Source: CAVYTF01 sp963771435
Lineage (GTDB): Bacteria; Bacteroidota; Bacteroidia; Chitinophagales; Chitinophagaceae
Assembly: GCA_963771435.1 (NCBI GenBank)
Contig: CAVYTF010000018.1
Span: 1-64,000 of the forward strand
Reading direction: 5' to 3'
DNA: 64,000 bases
Shown here: positions 52,996-62,501 of the stretch, in pieces
Position numbering within the stretch: the first letter of the stretch is position 1
Layout: the number at the start of each line of letters is the position of its first letter
Notes under the pieces: generated by a model
What the model saw: only the letters and a program-made list of their open reading frames with translations
Databases searched by the model: none
Told to the model about the DNA's origin: nothing
Translations under genes and position numbers: made by a program

Positions 52996-55698
52996 TCATA
53001 AAAGCGATTTTACTTTTTCAATTACCTGCTTCAAGTTGCCAGCATCTGTTCCACCCGCAGTTGCCAATGTCTTCTGCCCACCACCACCGCCTTTTATCAA
53101 AGGAGCAATATGTTCTTTAATGATTTTTGAAGCGTCCAGGTTCTTTGCAGCAACAACATTGTCAGCAACAGTAACAGCTACAAACGGCTTCCCGTCAATA
53201 TTTGCACAAAGCACTACAACAAGATCCCGAAGATGGTTCTTGAGATCAAAACATAATTTTTTCAGCGCTTCCGCATTGCTTACCTCAACCATAGCCCCAA
53301 TAAAATTTACCTGGTTTATGATCTCGTCTTTCTGTAACAATTCATTCCTGAGGATCACCAACTGCCGCGCTTCAAGATGTTCAATGTGCTTTTTTAGTTC
53401 TGTATTCTCGCTTAATAAATTATCGATTGCCTTCCCAATGTCTTTGGGGTTTTTTAGCGCTCCGCGAAGCGTACGGACTGTATTAAATTCATTGTTGATC
53501 AACTCTTCTGCCGAAATGCCACTCACCGCTTCGATCCTGCGAACGCCTGCTGCTACAGCACTTTCATGTTTTATTTTAAAGAACCCCAGTTCGCCTGTTG
53601 CGCCAACATGCGTGCCGCCGCAAAGCTCTACAGAATAAGTTGGATCAATGATCACCACGCGCACAATATCGCCGTACTTTTCGCCAAACAAAGCCATAGC
53701 GCCCAGTTTCAGCGCTTCTTCCTTTGGCAGTTCTTTTATTACAACAGGGATATTTTCTCTGATCTTCTTATTTACTATAGCCTCCACTTTAGCAATTTCT
53801 TCATCAGTAACCTTTGTAAAATGGGAGAAGTCAAAACGTAGATGCTCTGCATTCACCAAGCTTCCTTTTTGCGCCACATGTGTACCTAAAACCTTACGTA
53901 GCGCAGCATGCAGCAGATGTGTAGCGCTGTGATGTATCTCTGTTTGCTTCCTGTTTGTCCTGTTAACTTTGGCAAATACTTCACCATTTAATTCTGCAGG
54001 GAGGCTCTCGGCGAAGTGAATAACGAGGTTATTTTCTTTTTTGGTATCAGTAATTATCAGCTCTTCATTATCCATTATCAATTCCCCTGTATCGCCAACC
54101 TGTCCCCCGCTTTCAGCATAAAAAGGTGTTGCCTGCAAAACAAACTGGTAAGCTTCCTTACCCTTGCTTTTTACTTTCCTGTACTTAATGATCTTCGTTT
54201 TTATTTCAAGCGAATCGTAGCCAACAAACTCTGAATAGGGCTGGTCAATTAATGCTACCCAATCTTCTGTATCTATTGCTGTTGCTGCACGCGAGCGTGA
54301 TTTTTGTTGTTGCATTTCTGCATTGAAAACTTCTTCATCAACGTCTAAATCGTTCTCATTTACAATAAGCTTTGTTAAGTCAAAAGGAAAGCCATAAGTA
54401 TCATATAAATCAAAAGCTGCCTTCCCACTCAACTTTTTCTTACCATCACGTTCAATACCGATATTTTTTATAGTAATCAAGCGATCTTGTAATTCACCAT
54501 CTTGTTCAACTACATAATCTTTATCATTATTCAATCTGATTAATGAGTCAATTAATATTAACCCTTTTCCCAATGTCCTCAAAAACCCCTCCTCCTCTTC
54601 CTTTACCACTCTTGTAACAAAATCCAACTGCACATTCAACTCAGGAAAAACATGCTCAAATTGCTTCGCAAGCAAAGGCATCAACTGAAACAACAACGGT
54701 TGTTTATGATCAAGATAAGAATAATAATACCGTACAGCCCTTCTTAAAATTCTTCTTATCACATAGCCAGCCCCAGTGTTTGAAGGCAACTGTCCGTCTG
54801 CAATGGCAAAAGCTATTGCACGGATATGATCTGCTATCACACGGAATGCAACCGCTTGTTTGTTATCGCTAAAATCATATTTCTTACCGCTGATCTTTTC
54901 TATCGCCTCGATTGTTCCCGTAAATACATCAGTATCATAATTACTTTGCTTGTTTTGCAGCACACGCACCAAACGTTCAAAGCCCATCCCTGTATCCACA
55001 TGCTTTGCAGGCAATGGTTCCAGCGTTCCGTCTTTTAAGCGGTTAAACTGCATGAACACATTATTCCATATTTCTATCACCTGCGGGTGGTCATTATTTA
55101 CAAGCGTTTTTCCATCAACCAATTTCTTCTCTTCATCACTCCTGCAGTCCACATGTATTTCTGTGCAGGGCCCGCAAGGGCCGGTATCGCCCATTTCCCA
55201 AAAGTTATCTTTCTTCTTTCCCAACAATATCCTGTCCTCTGCGATCACTTTTTTCCACTCATTAAAAGCTTCCTGATCCTTTGGCAGGCCTTCTTTTTCA
55301 TCCCCTTCAAAAATGGTTACATATAGTCGGTCTTTATCGAGTTTATATACTTCGGTCAGCAGTTCCCAACTCCAGGCAATGGCTTCTTTTTTAAAATAGT
55401 CGCCAAAGCTCCAGTTGCCCAGCATCTCAAACATGGTGTGGTGATAGGTATCCACGCCCACTTCTTCCAGGTCGTTATGCTTGCCGCTCACCCGCAAACA
55501 CTTTTGCGTATCAGCAACGCGCAGGTAGTCCGGCTTTCTATTGCCAAGAAAATAATCTTTAAACTGGTTCATCCCTGCATTGGTGAACAATAAGCTAGGG
55601 TCGTTTTTTATAACAATCGGTGCCGAAGGAACAATATGATGCCCTTTTGACTTAAAGAAATCTAGAAACTGCTGTCGTATTTCTGCACTTGTTGACAT
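52996..55698 (-). CDS. alaS: alanyl-tRNA synthetase
   Basis: AlaS charges tRNA-Ala and edits mischarged serine or glycine. About 900 residues. The aminoacylation domain begins STSAEIRQQFLDFFKSKGHH and has SLLFTNAGMNQFKDYFLG. The editing domain has HHSATHLLHAALRKVLG, and the Zn motif CGGTHVG and the C-Ala domain follow. The ATG at 55698 is chosen, since the 23 codons upstream do not belong to the family. After the editing-domain GGQVGDTG motif, the segment ELIMDNEELIITD is encoded by a five-unit heptanucleotide repeat (54053-54087), which looks like an in-frame expansion. Confidence 0.95.
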   Translation of the reverse strand: MSTSAEIRQQFLDFFKSKGHHIVPSAPIVIKNDPSLLFTNAGMNQFKDYFLGNRKPDYLRVADTQKCLRVSGKHNDLEEVGVDTYHHTMFEMLGNWSFGDYFKKEAIAWSWELLTEVYKLDKDRLYVTIFEGDEKEGLPKDQEAFNEWKKVIAEDRILLGKKKDNFWEMGDTGPCGPCTEIHVDCRSDEEKKLVDGKTLVNNDHPQVIEIWNNVFMQFNRLKDGTLEPLPAKHVDTGMGFERLVRVLQNKQSNYDTDVFTGTIEAIEKISGKKYDFSDNKQAVAFRVIADHIRAIAFAIADGQLPSNTGAGYVIRRILRRAVRYYYSYLDHKQPLLFQLMPLLAKQFEHVFPELNVQLDFVTRVVKEEEEGFLRTLGKGLILIDSLIRLNNDKDYVVEQDGELQDRLITIKNIGIERDGKKKLSGKAAFDLYDTYGFPFDLTKLIVNENDLDVDEEVFNAEMQQQKSRSRAATAIDTEDWVALIDQPYSEFVGYDSLEIKTKIIKYRKVKSKGKEAYQFVLQATPFYAESGGQVGDTGELIMDNEELIITDTKKENNLVIHFAESLPAELNGEVFAKVNRTNRKQTEIHHSATHLLHAALRKVLGTHVAQKGSLVNAEHLRFDFSHFTKVTDEEIAKVEAIVNKKIRENIPVVIKELPKEEALKLGAMALFGEKYGDIVRVVIIDPTYSVELCGGTHVGATGELGFFKIKHESAVAAGVRRIEAVSGISAEELINNEFNTVRTLRGALKNPKDIGKAIDNLLSENTELKKHIEHLEARQLVILRNELLQKDEIINQVNFIGAMVEVSNAEALKKLCFDLKNHLRDLVVVLCANIDGKPFVAVTVADNVVAAKNLDASKIIKEHIAPLIKGGGGGQKTLATAGGTDAGNLKQVIEKVKSLL
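54053..54087. repeat. heptanucleotide repeat inside alaS
   Basis: Exact-phase units ATTATCA, GCTCTTC, ATTATCC, ATTATCA, ATTCCCC lie inside the alaS frame. The same unit types make up the intergenic inverted repeat at 45300-45334. Confidence 0.75.
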
Positions 55699-55813
55699 AT
55701 CAGGAAAAAATTTTAAAACAATATTTATAATGATACAAATACCTTTGGCTACTTCCTTAAAAGCCAAAAGTAAAAAGTAAATAAGAGTTTTAAGTTTAAA
55801 GTTCCCGGTTGCG

Positions 55814-56786
55814 ATGAAAAAAATAAAATATTACTATAATACACATACACTTCGCTACGAAAAGCTGGAGACACCTCTTCGTGTGAACCTGCTGCGGTTA
55901 TTCGGTTTTATAGCAGGTGTCATTGTCGCAGGTTTTTTGTTTTTATTGGTTGCATACAAATATTTTCCTTCCACGAACGAAAAAATGCTTCAACAGCAGA
56001 ACGCTGATATGCGTAACGATTACAAAGTGCTGCAACAACAGCTTCAGCAACTCCAGCAACAAATGGCTGAGCTTGAGAACCGTGACAATAATGTATACCG
56101 CACTATTTTCGAATCCTCACCCGTGCCCGACAGCATACGCCTCCAGCAAATGGCGAAAAGTAAAGAAGTGAAAATGGTGCAAAGCATGAGTAGCGAAGGC
56201 CTGGTAAAAAACATGACGAAGCAACTAAATATGCTGGCAATGCGTGTAGCCTATCAGGAAAGATCCGTACAATGATATTGACGATATGGTGAAGAATAAA
56301 GAAAAATTACTAGCTGCCATCCCTGCAATACAACCTGTCAGCAACAAAGACCTCACACGCATCGCATCGGGTTTTGGTTATAGGATCGACCCTGTATATA
56401 AAGTAGGTAAATTTCATGCAGGCCTTGATTTTGCTGCACCCATCGGAACCCCTATTTATGCCACTGCTAATGGTATAATTAAAGAAGCCAACGCTAATGT
56501 AAGCGGTTATGGCAACCATGTGGTCATTGACCACGGCTACGGCTACCAGACGCTCTACGGTCATATGTATAAAATAAAAGTACGCCCCGGGCAGGTCGTA
56601 ATGCGTGGTGAGGTCATAGGCTGGGTAGGCAGCTCAGGCAAAAGCACAGGCCCGCATTGCCACTACGAAGTGCATAGAAACGGCATCCCTGTTGACCCTG
56701 TTTATTATTTTTATAACGACCTCGATCCCGCACAATACAACCGTTTATTGCAGCTTGCTGCTGCCGCCAACCAAAGCCTGGATTAG
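55814..56786 (+). CDS. M23-family membrane-anchored peptidase / LytM protein (one frameshift)
   Basis: About 323 residues in two frames. One transmembrane helix (about residues 32-52), a Gln-rich coiled coil (VLQQQLQQLQQQMAEL, about 75-100), and a C-terminal LytM domain with GFGYRIDPVYKVGKFHAGLDF and GPHCHYEVHRNG. The Zn ligands HxxxD and HxH are present, so the domain can be an active cell-wall endopeptidase, or activate one. The frame breaks at about 56268, where an extra G separates YQERS from YNDIDDMVKNK. The gene is divergent from alaS. Confidence 0.88.
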
Positions 56787-56881
56787 CTGTCACGGCAATT
56801 ATTTTCCTTCTTACAAAACTATTCTTAACGGGAAACCGTAAGTAATTGCAATATTAATTTTTAAAAACAAACAAATTTTTT

Positions 56882-57469
56882 ATGAAACAATTCTTCAAAC
56901 CATTAAGCACAATAGTTGCAGCAATGGTATTATTTACAGCAACATCTATGGCTCAAATGTCATCAGATAAAACCGTAATGGTTGGCGGCGCGGCGATGTA
57001 TCCAACCAAAAACATCATTGAGAACGCGGTTAATTCTAAAGACCATACTACGCTTGTTGCAGCCGTAAAAGCAGCAGGTTTAGTAGAAACTTTAGAAGGC
57101 GACGGTCCTTTCACTGTATTTGCTCCAACCAATGAAGCATTTGCAAAATTGCCTGCAGGCGCAGTAGACAACCTGTTGAAACCTGAAAACAAATCACAGT
57201 TGACAGCAGTGTTAACCTATCATGTTGTTGCAGGAAGCATCGACAGCAAAATGTTGATGGAGTCAATAAAAAGCGGTGGCGGCAGCTACTCTGCAAAAAC
57301 GGTACAGGGTGGAATGTTAAAGTTCTGGATGAAAGGTAAAAACCTTATGATCACAGACGAGAACGGCGGCACAGCCAAAGTAACCATCAAAGATGTGTAT
57401 CAAAAGAACGGCGTGATACACGTAATTGATGCGGTATTGATGCCAAAAATGTCTATGTCTAAAATGTAA
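56882..57469 (+). CDS. secreted fasciclin (FAS1) domain protein
   Basis: A 195-residue protein with a signal peptide (residues 1-24, ending ATSMAQ) and a single FAS1 domain (about 45-190): TTLVAAVKAAGLVETLEGDG, then PFTVFAPTNEAFAKLPAG, then LTYHVVAGSI, then GVIHVIDAVLMP. FAS1 domains mediate adhesion. In bacteria the partner is generally unknown. It ends in a Met/Ser-rich tail and is followed by a terminator. Confidence 0.92.
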   Translation: MKQFFKPLSTIVAAMVLFTATSMAQMSSDKTVMVGGAAMYPTKNIIENAVNSKDHTTLVAAVKAAGLVETLEGDGPFTVFAPTNEAFAKLPAGAVDNLLKPENKSQLTAVLTYHVVAGSIDSKMLMESIKSGGGSYSAKTVQGGMLKFWMKGKNLMITDENGGTAKVTIKDVYQKNGVIHVIDAVLMPKMSMSKM

Positions 57470-57516
57470 TTGAAAGACAATTATAACTTCCTTAAGTGGG
57501 TTTATTTTTAAAATGG

Positions 57517-57546
57517 AAAAGGGCTGCAGTTGCAGTCCTTTTTTTG
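57517..57546 (+). terminator. rho-independent terminator of the FAS1 gene
   Basis: AAGGGCTGCA pairs with TGCAGTCCTT around a GT loop, one G-U pair, followed by T. Confidence 0.8.
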
Positions 57547-57551
57547 TTATA

Positions 57552-57559
57552 TACATTTG
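57552..57559 (+). promoter_or_regulatory. -7 box of the VanZ-like gene
   Basis: TACATTTG matches TAnnTTTG, immediately after the preceding terminator and 12 bases before the likely TTG start at 57572. Confidence 0.5.
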
Positions 57560-57571
57560 CCAAAAAACTAC

Positions 57572-57958
57572 TTGAAAATAAAACCCCTTCTTTTTCTCCC
57601 CGCTGCTCTTTGGTCTGTAATGATTTATATACTCCTTACAATGCATGCCTCCAGGTTTCCGGAGATACCGGTTTTAGACGAGCTTAACTTTGATAAATTA
57701 GTACATGCAGGCCTCTTTGGAGGTTTGGTTTTCTTAACATCCTTCCCATTAAAAAAAACTTTTCCCCGCTTTGCAGTTATTTATTTGGTTATAGCCATTC
57801 TTGCAACGCTTTACGGCATCGCTATGGAATACGTCCAGAAATATTTCACCACCGACCGTGATTTTGATGTCTGGGATATGGTAGCCGACGGTGCCGGTTG
57901 TGTAATTGCTTACTTTTTCATTCAGTGGCAGTTAAAACGGAAAGCTGCAAAAGTTTAA
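57572..57958 (+). CDS. VanZ-like membrane protein
   Basis: A 128-residue protein with four transmembrane helices and the VanZ-type core: FDKLVHAGLFGGLVF near residue 45 and YGIAMEYVQKYF plus DFDVWDMVADGAGC near residues 85-110, where acidic and His residues are conserved. VanZ of enterococci gives low-level teicoplanin resistance, but most relatives have no known role. The start is uncertain. No ATG lies near the family's usual start, so TTG at 57572 (KIKPLLFLPAALW) is proposed. ATG at 57620 would remove most of the first helix. Confidence 0.7.
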   Translation: MKIKPLLFLPAALWSVMIYILLTMHASRFPEIPVLDELNFDKLVHAGLFGGLVFLTSFPLKKTFPRFAVIYLVIAILATLYGIAMEYVQKYFTTDRDFDVWDMVADGAGCVIAYFFIQWQLKRKAAKV

Positions 57959-58264
57959 ATACATTAGTTCCTGCATTAGAAACGCAGAGCTAAAATATTC
58001 AATTTTGATCAATGATATTGAAACCGGCCATTTACAATGCCTGAACAACAACTCACTGCAAACGCTGCTTCCTTTCCCGCCTGAAAATAAAGATGAAAAC
58101 ATTCCGCAAGCCTTGATTTTTCTAATAATTTTTAAAAAATATTCTCTTCTTTGTCTTATTTTTCCTTAATTGTTGATAAAAAGTTCATTTATTTTCTTAC
58201 TGTTTATAAAAATGGGTTTAATTTTATCATGTTTAGCAAGTATTAAATAAATCATGATATAATT
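57959..58264. other. intergenic upstream of amt
   Basis: AT-rich, especially 58100-58260. No gene, repeat or full promoter box was found. Confidence 0.4.
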
Positions 58265-59663
58265 ATGACCAAAGTAAGCATCTCTAAAACCGCCCCTTTT
58301 CTCATTCTCGCCCTCGTTGCCGTTACGAGCATCTTTATTCCCTCTTTTTCGCTGTTTAATGACCAGGGAAAATACAATGGTGCCGACATTGCGTGGATGC
58401 TCGTCGCCACCGCGTTCGTTTTCCTCATGACGCCGGGCCTTGCCTTCTTCTATGGGGGCATGGTTCACAGGAAAAATGTGCTTTCTACCATGATAAAGAG
58501 CCTTATCGCGGCCGGAGTGGTGAGCGTTGTCTGGGTTGTGGTGGGTTATAGCCTCTGTTTTGGGGAGGATCTTCCATGGATTTATCGGGAACCCCGCCAC
58601 TCACTTCTTTTTCAAGAATGTTGCTTCCGGCGCGCCCTGGAGTTTAGCGCCAACCATCCCCCTTACGCTCTTTGCGCTCTTCCAGTTGATGTTCGCCGTC
58701 ATCACTCCGGGCCTTGTGGTGGGCGCTGTGGCGGAGCGCATCAAGTTTACGTCCTATGTGCTCTTCAGCGTGCTCTTCAGCCTCCTCGTTTATGCCCCGT
58801 TGGCGCATTGGTCGTGGCATCCGCAGGGTTTTTTGGCCAAAATGGGCGCCCTTGATTTCGCCGGAGGCACGGTTGTTCACATTTCTGCCGGCTGCGCGGC
58901 CCTTGCTGGCGCCATGGTGCTCAAAAGGCGCAAAGTTCATATCGCTCATACCGAAATTCCGCCGGCAAACATCCCTTATGTGCTCATCGGCACAGGCCTT
59001 CTGTGGTTTGGATGGTTCGGTTTCAACGCGGGTTCCGCCGGTGCGGCCAATTCCCTCGCCGTTTCGGCCTTTGCCACCACCAATACAGCCGCTGCCGCCG
59101 CCGGTTTGTCCTGGATGTTCTTCGATGCGCTCAAAGGCAAAAAACCTTCGGTCCTTGGTTTCTGCGTTGGCGCCGTTGTTGGCCTCGTTGCCATCACGCC
59201 GGCGGCCGGTTATGTCGCCATCCCGCAAAGTATATTCATCGGCGTGGTCGCGGCGATCATTTCCAACACCGCTGTGTACTATAAATCCAAATCGCGCCTC
59301 GACGATACGCTCGATGTGTTCCCCTGCCACGGAATTGGAGGCATGGTTGGCATGATAATGACCGGAATTTTCGCCACAAAAACGGTAAACCCCCAGGGCA
59401 GCGACGGTTTGTTGTACGGCAACCCCACTTTCTTCTTCATCCAGATCAAAGCCATGGCCATTGCGGTGGCTTATAGCTTCACCGTGTCGTTCCTCATCTT
59501 TAAATTCATCAATTTCATCCTCCCCCTGCGCGTTACCGAAAAGGAAGAGGCCATGGGGCTGGACGAAAGCCAGCATAACGAAAAATATTTGCAGGGAACT
59601 TTGCTGGTGCCGACCAATGGAAAGCTGGTTGAGACCGCCGCAGAAAGTTTTGAAATGGTTTAA
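58265..59663 (+). CDS. amt: ammonium transporter (one frameshift)
   Basis: Amt/MEP/Rh channels conduct ammonium or ammonia across the inner membrane. Joined length about 465 residues with eleven hydrophobic segments. The twin pore histidines are visible as GTVVHISAG and FPCHGIGGMVGMI. FVFLMTPGLAFFYGGMV near residue 55 and LWFGWFGFNAGSAG near 240 are family landmarks. The frame breaks at about 58570 (SLCFGED then FHGFIGNPATHFFF) by one extra base. No glnK/P-II gene follows, which is unusual for amt. The codon choice is distinctly GC-rich compared with neighbouring genes such as the FAS1 gene. A terminator follows. Confidence 0.93.
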
Positions 59664-59738
59664 CGGAGCCGTTGCCTCAACTTGTGAAAGATTGCGCCGA
59701 AATTGCGCGCGTTGCCCACCAATAATACCTCAAAAACT

Positions 59739-59768
59739 AAGGCTGTAAAGTTCAATACGGCCTTTTTT
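59739..59768 (+). terminator. rho-independent terminator of amt
   Basis: AAGGCTGTA pairs with TACGGCCTT (one G-U pair), followed by six T. Confidence 0.85.
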
Positions 59769-59882
59769 GTTGCATATTATATTATATAACCCCAAATTTT
59801 TCCTCTTTTTTTCGGGCTATTGCTCATAGGCCGTTTTATTCCTCCCGTATCCTTCCAATTCTTACCCATTTTTTCTAATTAT

Positions 59883-60239
59883 TTCCCCGGATCATATTTT
59901 ATTTTCCCCATATTCTTTAATATCTTCCCCATTTATCAAAATATCTTCCCCATATTTTTCTTTAATTTCCCCGTTTATTTTAAAATCTTCCCCATATTTC
60001 TAAAAATCTTCCCCATTTATCAAAATATCTTCCCCATATTTTTGTTTAATTTCCCCGTTTATTTTGTAATCTTCCCCATATTTCTAAATATATTCCCCAT
60101 TTATTAAAATATATTCCCCATATTTTTGTTTAATTTCCCCATATTTTTTAATATCTTCCCCATATTCTTAAATTATTTCCCCATATTCTTTTTATTCTTC
60201 CCCATATTTTCTCATAATTTCCCCATTTATTTGCTTCTT
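59883..60239. repeat. 21-nt tandem array, 17 units with TTCCCC core
   Basis: TTCCCC occurs at 59883 and then every 21 bases to 60219 without a single indel, with decayed units at about 59862 and 60240. The 15 bases between cores are AT-only in most units and fall into a few types (ATATTT-, ATTTAT- and GTTTAT-starting). The array separates the 3' ends of amt and the convergent gene at 60227 and overlaps that gene's last codons by about 13 bases. Confidence 0.92.
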
Positions 60240-61168
60240 TCCACTGTAAATTTCCCCACAACCAGCAAAGACGCGTTCACAACGGTCATTGTGCTGAACC
60301 CTTTGGCTATTATTATCTGCTCCCCGGGATGAACTATCACGGGATCGGGCAAAACCTTTTTCCCTGGGGAAAGATACAGGTCGCTCATGCCCACATTCGT
60401 GAACCGGCCGCCCACAATTACTGATTTACACACCTTTTTTGCCCCTGTTTTCACCGTACTTTTTTGCAACCTGGGCTTGCGCGGGCTCGTGTCCACCACA
60501 AAACCCCAGTCGCCAAGCGCTTTGGAGTTTTCGCCGAACAATTTTTTCAAAAAACTGCCTATCGTACGCACGTGCCTGATCACAGGCGCGAACAAAATGT
60601 CGCGTTGCTGCGTTTCGTTCTCCGCAGTTTTCTCCGTGCTCAGGTATTCGCCGTGAAAATTCTGCGCTGCGGCCGCATTTCCCGCGTCAACGGCCAGGTC
60701 AATGTGGTTTTGAGCAAGATAAGGGGCCAGCGGGCTCGTTCCGGCGGGGTAACTGTTGTGCTGCGTTTGTATATTGTTGAACAGCGCGATGCGATCTTCC
60801 ATTTTTTTCGGGTAAACCACCTTGCCGCCGTCCGTAATGGCGATCCCCCAGTTGCCAAGCGCCTTGAAATTGGGCGTATAAAACGCTTTCAGGAACTGTG
60901 CAAACCCTTTGCAGTGCTGAAACACGGGCGCAAACTGCAAATTGCACAACTGCGTAAAGTTGCCGCTCTCCTTGCTCAGCGAAAGATGGTTGGTTTCGTG
61001 CATTTGCGCGGCAGAAACCGCCGTAGCGTCGGCAGAAAGGTCAATTTGCTGCGCGATAAGAAACTGAATGAGCACGCTTGAGGCGCCATCAGCGTCATTT
61101 TTGCTTTTAATATTGGAAAAAAGGGTCACTTTTTGTGCGAAATGCTTTGGATAAATGGTGCGGCTCAT
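60227..61168 (-). CDS. unrecognised protein with two internal repeats and a C-terminal beta domain
   Basis: A 313-residue protein without signal peptide or membrane segment. Residues 8-112 and 118-225 are two copies of the same helical module: each runs from a VTLFSNI / IALFNNI helix, through QIDLSADA / HIDLAVDA and LQFAPVFQH / ILFAPVIRH, to FKALGNWGI / SKALGDWGF. The last 75 residues form a beta-rich domain (VIVGGRFTNVGMSDLYL, VHPGEQIII). The family was not recognised and no function is proposed. It has GC-rich codons like amt, differs from most of the window, and its 3' end abuts the 21-base array. Confidence 0.6.
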   Translation of the reverse strand: MSRTIYPKHFAQKVTLFSNIKSKNDADGASSVLIQFLIAQQIDLSADATAVSAAQMHETNHLSLSKESGNFTQLCNLQFAPVFQHCKGFAQFLKAFYTPNFKALGNWGIAITDGGKVVYPKKMEDRIALFNNIQTQHNSYPAGTSPLAPYLAQNHIDLAVDAGNAAAAQNFHGEYLSTEKTAENETQQRDILFAPVIRHVRTIGSFLKKLFGENSKALGDWGFVVDTSPRKPRLQKSTVKTGAKKVCKSVIVGGRFTNVGMSDLYLSPGKKVLPDPVIVHPGEQIIIAKGFSTMTVVNASLLVVGKFTVERSK

Positions 61169-61359
61169 GCAAAAAGTTTTTTGGGGGATGAAAAAGAAGC
61201 GTTCATTGGGCTAATGTACCATAAAAACCGGCGGAAAAAAGCTTTTGGCCGATAAATTTTTGGGTTATGAGAAGTTTATTTATGAATATCCTGGCGACCC
61301 TTCCGTGAAAAAACAGAGAAACAGGAAATTTTCCCGCCGGATATTGGTGCTATCACGGC

Positions 61360-62352
61360 TTATCCAAAATCTATCTCGGTATTATCGCCGATATTCAGGC
61401 TGCGGCTAAGGCCTTTTACGGAGGCGTCGCTGCCAATGAGGGAGTTGTCGAGCACCACTTCATAGAGAGTAGTGTAGGATCCGATGATACTGTCGCGCAC
61501 AATGGAGAATTGTATGTTCGTGTTGGCACCAATGGCTACGTGTGGCCCGATGAGCGAGTTTTTTAGCGTGCAACCCGGGCCAATGCTTACAGGTGGAACA
61601 ATGATTGAGTTTTCCAGAACTACGCTTTCATGTATTTTGCCCCCAAACTTTTTTAAGAGGGTGGCGTTGCTTTCGAGGAGGGTTTCTTTTTTGCCGCAAT
61701 CGAACCAATTCTTTACTCTAAAGGACTGGAATTTTGCACCGCGTTTTATCATGCAGTCGAGTGCGTCGGTTAAATTATACTCGCCAAAGGTCTTTATGTT
61801 CTCTACAAAAATATATTGGAGGCATTCGAAGAGAATAGCGGTTTCTTTTATTTTGTACAGGCCCACGAGCGCCATATTGCTTTTGGGGATGGAGGGCTTC
61901 TCTACCACGCGGTCAATAAATTTATCGTCATCAATTTCGGCAACGCCAAAATTGCGGGGGTCATCTACTTTTTTTACACCCAACATGCTGTAAGGGCTGT
62001 TGAGAACTTCCTTTACATCGAACTCACAGATAGTATCGCCAAGGGTAACAAATACTTCATCGTTGCCTACAATATTGTGGGTAAGTTCGATGGCGTGGCC
62101 TGTGCCCTGCCGCTCATTCTGGTAAACAAAATGGCATATCAGATCAGGGTAGGTCTGTTTTACGTAGTCCTGTATCTTTTCGCCGAGATAGCCTACAATA
62201 AAAATAAATTCGTTGATGCCTGCCTCATGCAATTGGTCAACAATAAAACTGAGAATTGTTTTACCTGCAATGGGGATCAGGGCTTTAGGCTGTGTATATG
62301 TATGCGGGCGCAACTTGGCACCTGCGCCAGCAACGGGGATTATCGCTTTCAT
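61360..62352 (-). CDS. sugar-1-phosphate nucleotidyltransferase (RmlA/GlmU-like)
   Basis: A 330-residue enzyme. The N-terminal nucleotidyltransferase domain starts with the signature GAGAKLRPHTYTQPKALIP. It has FVTLGDTICEFD with the metal-binding Asp near residue 106 and the later VEKP motif (IDRVVEKPS). The C-terminal 90 residues are hexapeptide left-handed beta-helix repeats (IVPPVSIGPGCTLKNSLIG). It transfers a nucleotide, probably UTP or dTTP, onto a sugar-1-phosphate. The exact sugar is unknown. No further polysaccharide genes are nearby. Confidence 0.88.
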   Translation of the reverse strand: MKAIIPVAGAGAKLRPHTYTQPKALIPIAGKTILSFIVDQLHEAGINEFIFIVGYLGEKIQDYVKQTYPDLICHFVYQNERQGTGHAIELTHNIVGNDEVFVTLGDTICEFDVKEVLNSPYSMLGVKKVDDPRNFGVAEIDDDKFIDRVVEKPSIPKSNMALVGLYKIKETAILFECLQYIFVENIKTFGEYNLTDALDCMIKRGAKFQSFRVKNWFDCGKKETLLESNATLLKKFGGKIHESVVLENSIIVPPVSIGPGCTLKNSLIGPHVAIGANTNIQFSIVRDSIIGSYTTLYEVVLDNSLIGSDASVKGLSRSLNIGDNTEIDFG

Positions 62353-62501
62353 TAATTACTTAGTTTTTCAACAGAACCTTTAAGTCCTATGCAGCTTTAG
62401 AAGTGTGAAAATAACACAATCTTATTTACCAAGCGCAATTCTATCAATTCTTAAAAGAAAGATTATGGGTCGAGGTATAAATATTTTAGTGAAGCTTAGC
62501 A

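Noticed and set aside
58644..59576. 310-codon minus-strand frame opposite amt
   Set aside because: It is the antisense of the GC-rich amt gene. The composition (His, Glu, Gly, Arg) is typical of such shadows and no family is recognisable.
59820..60332. Plus-strand frame of FPIxxxI heptads as a real repeat protein
   Set aside because: It has a stop at 60105, no clear start or signal peptide, extends into the convergent gene, and its composition follows directly from the TTCCCC/AT array. Kept only as an alternative in the findings.
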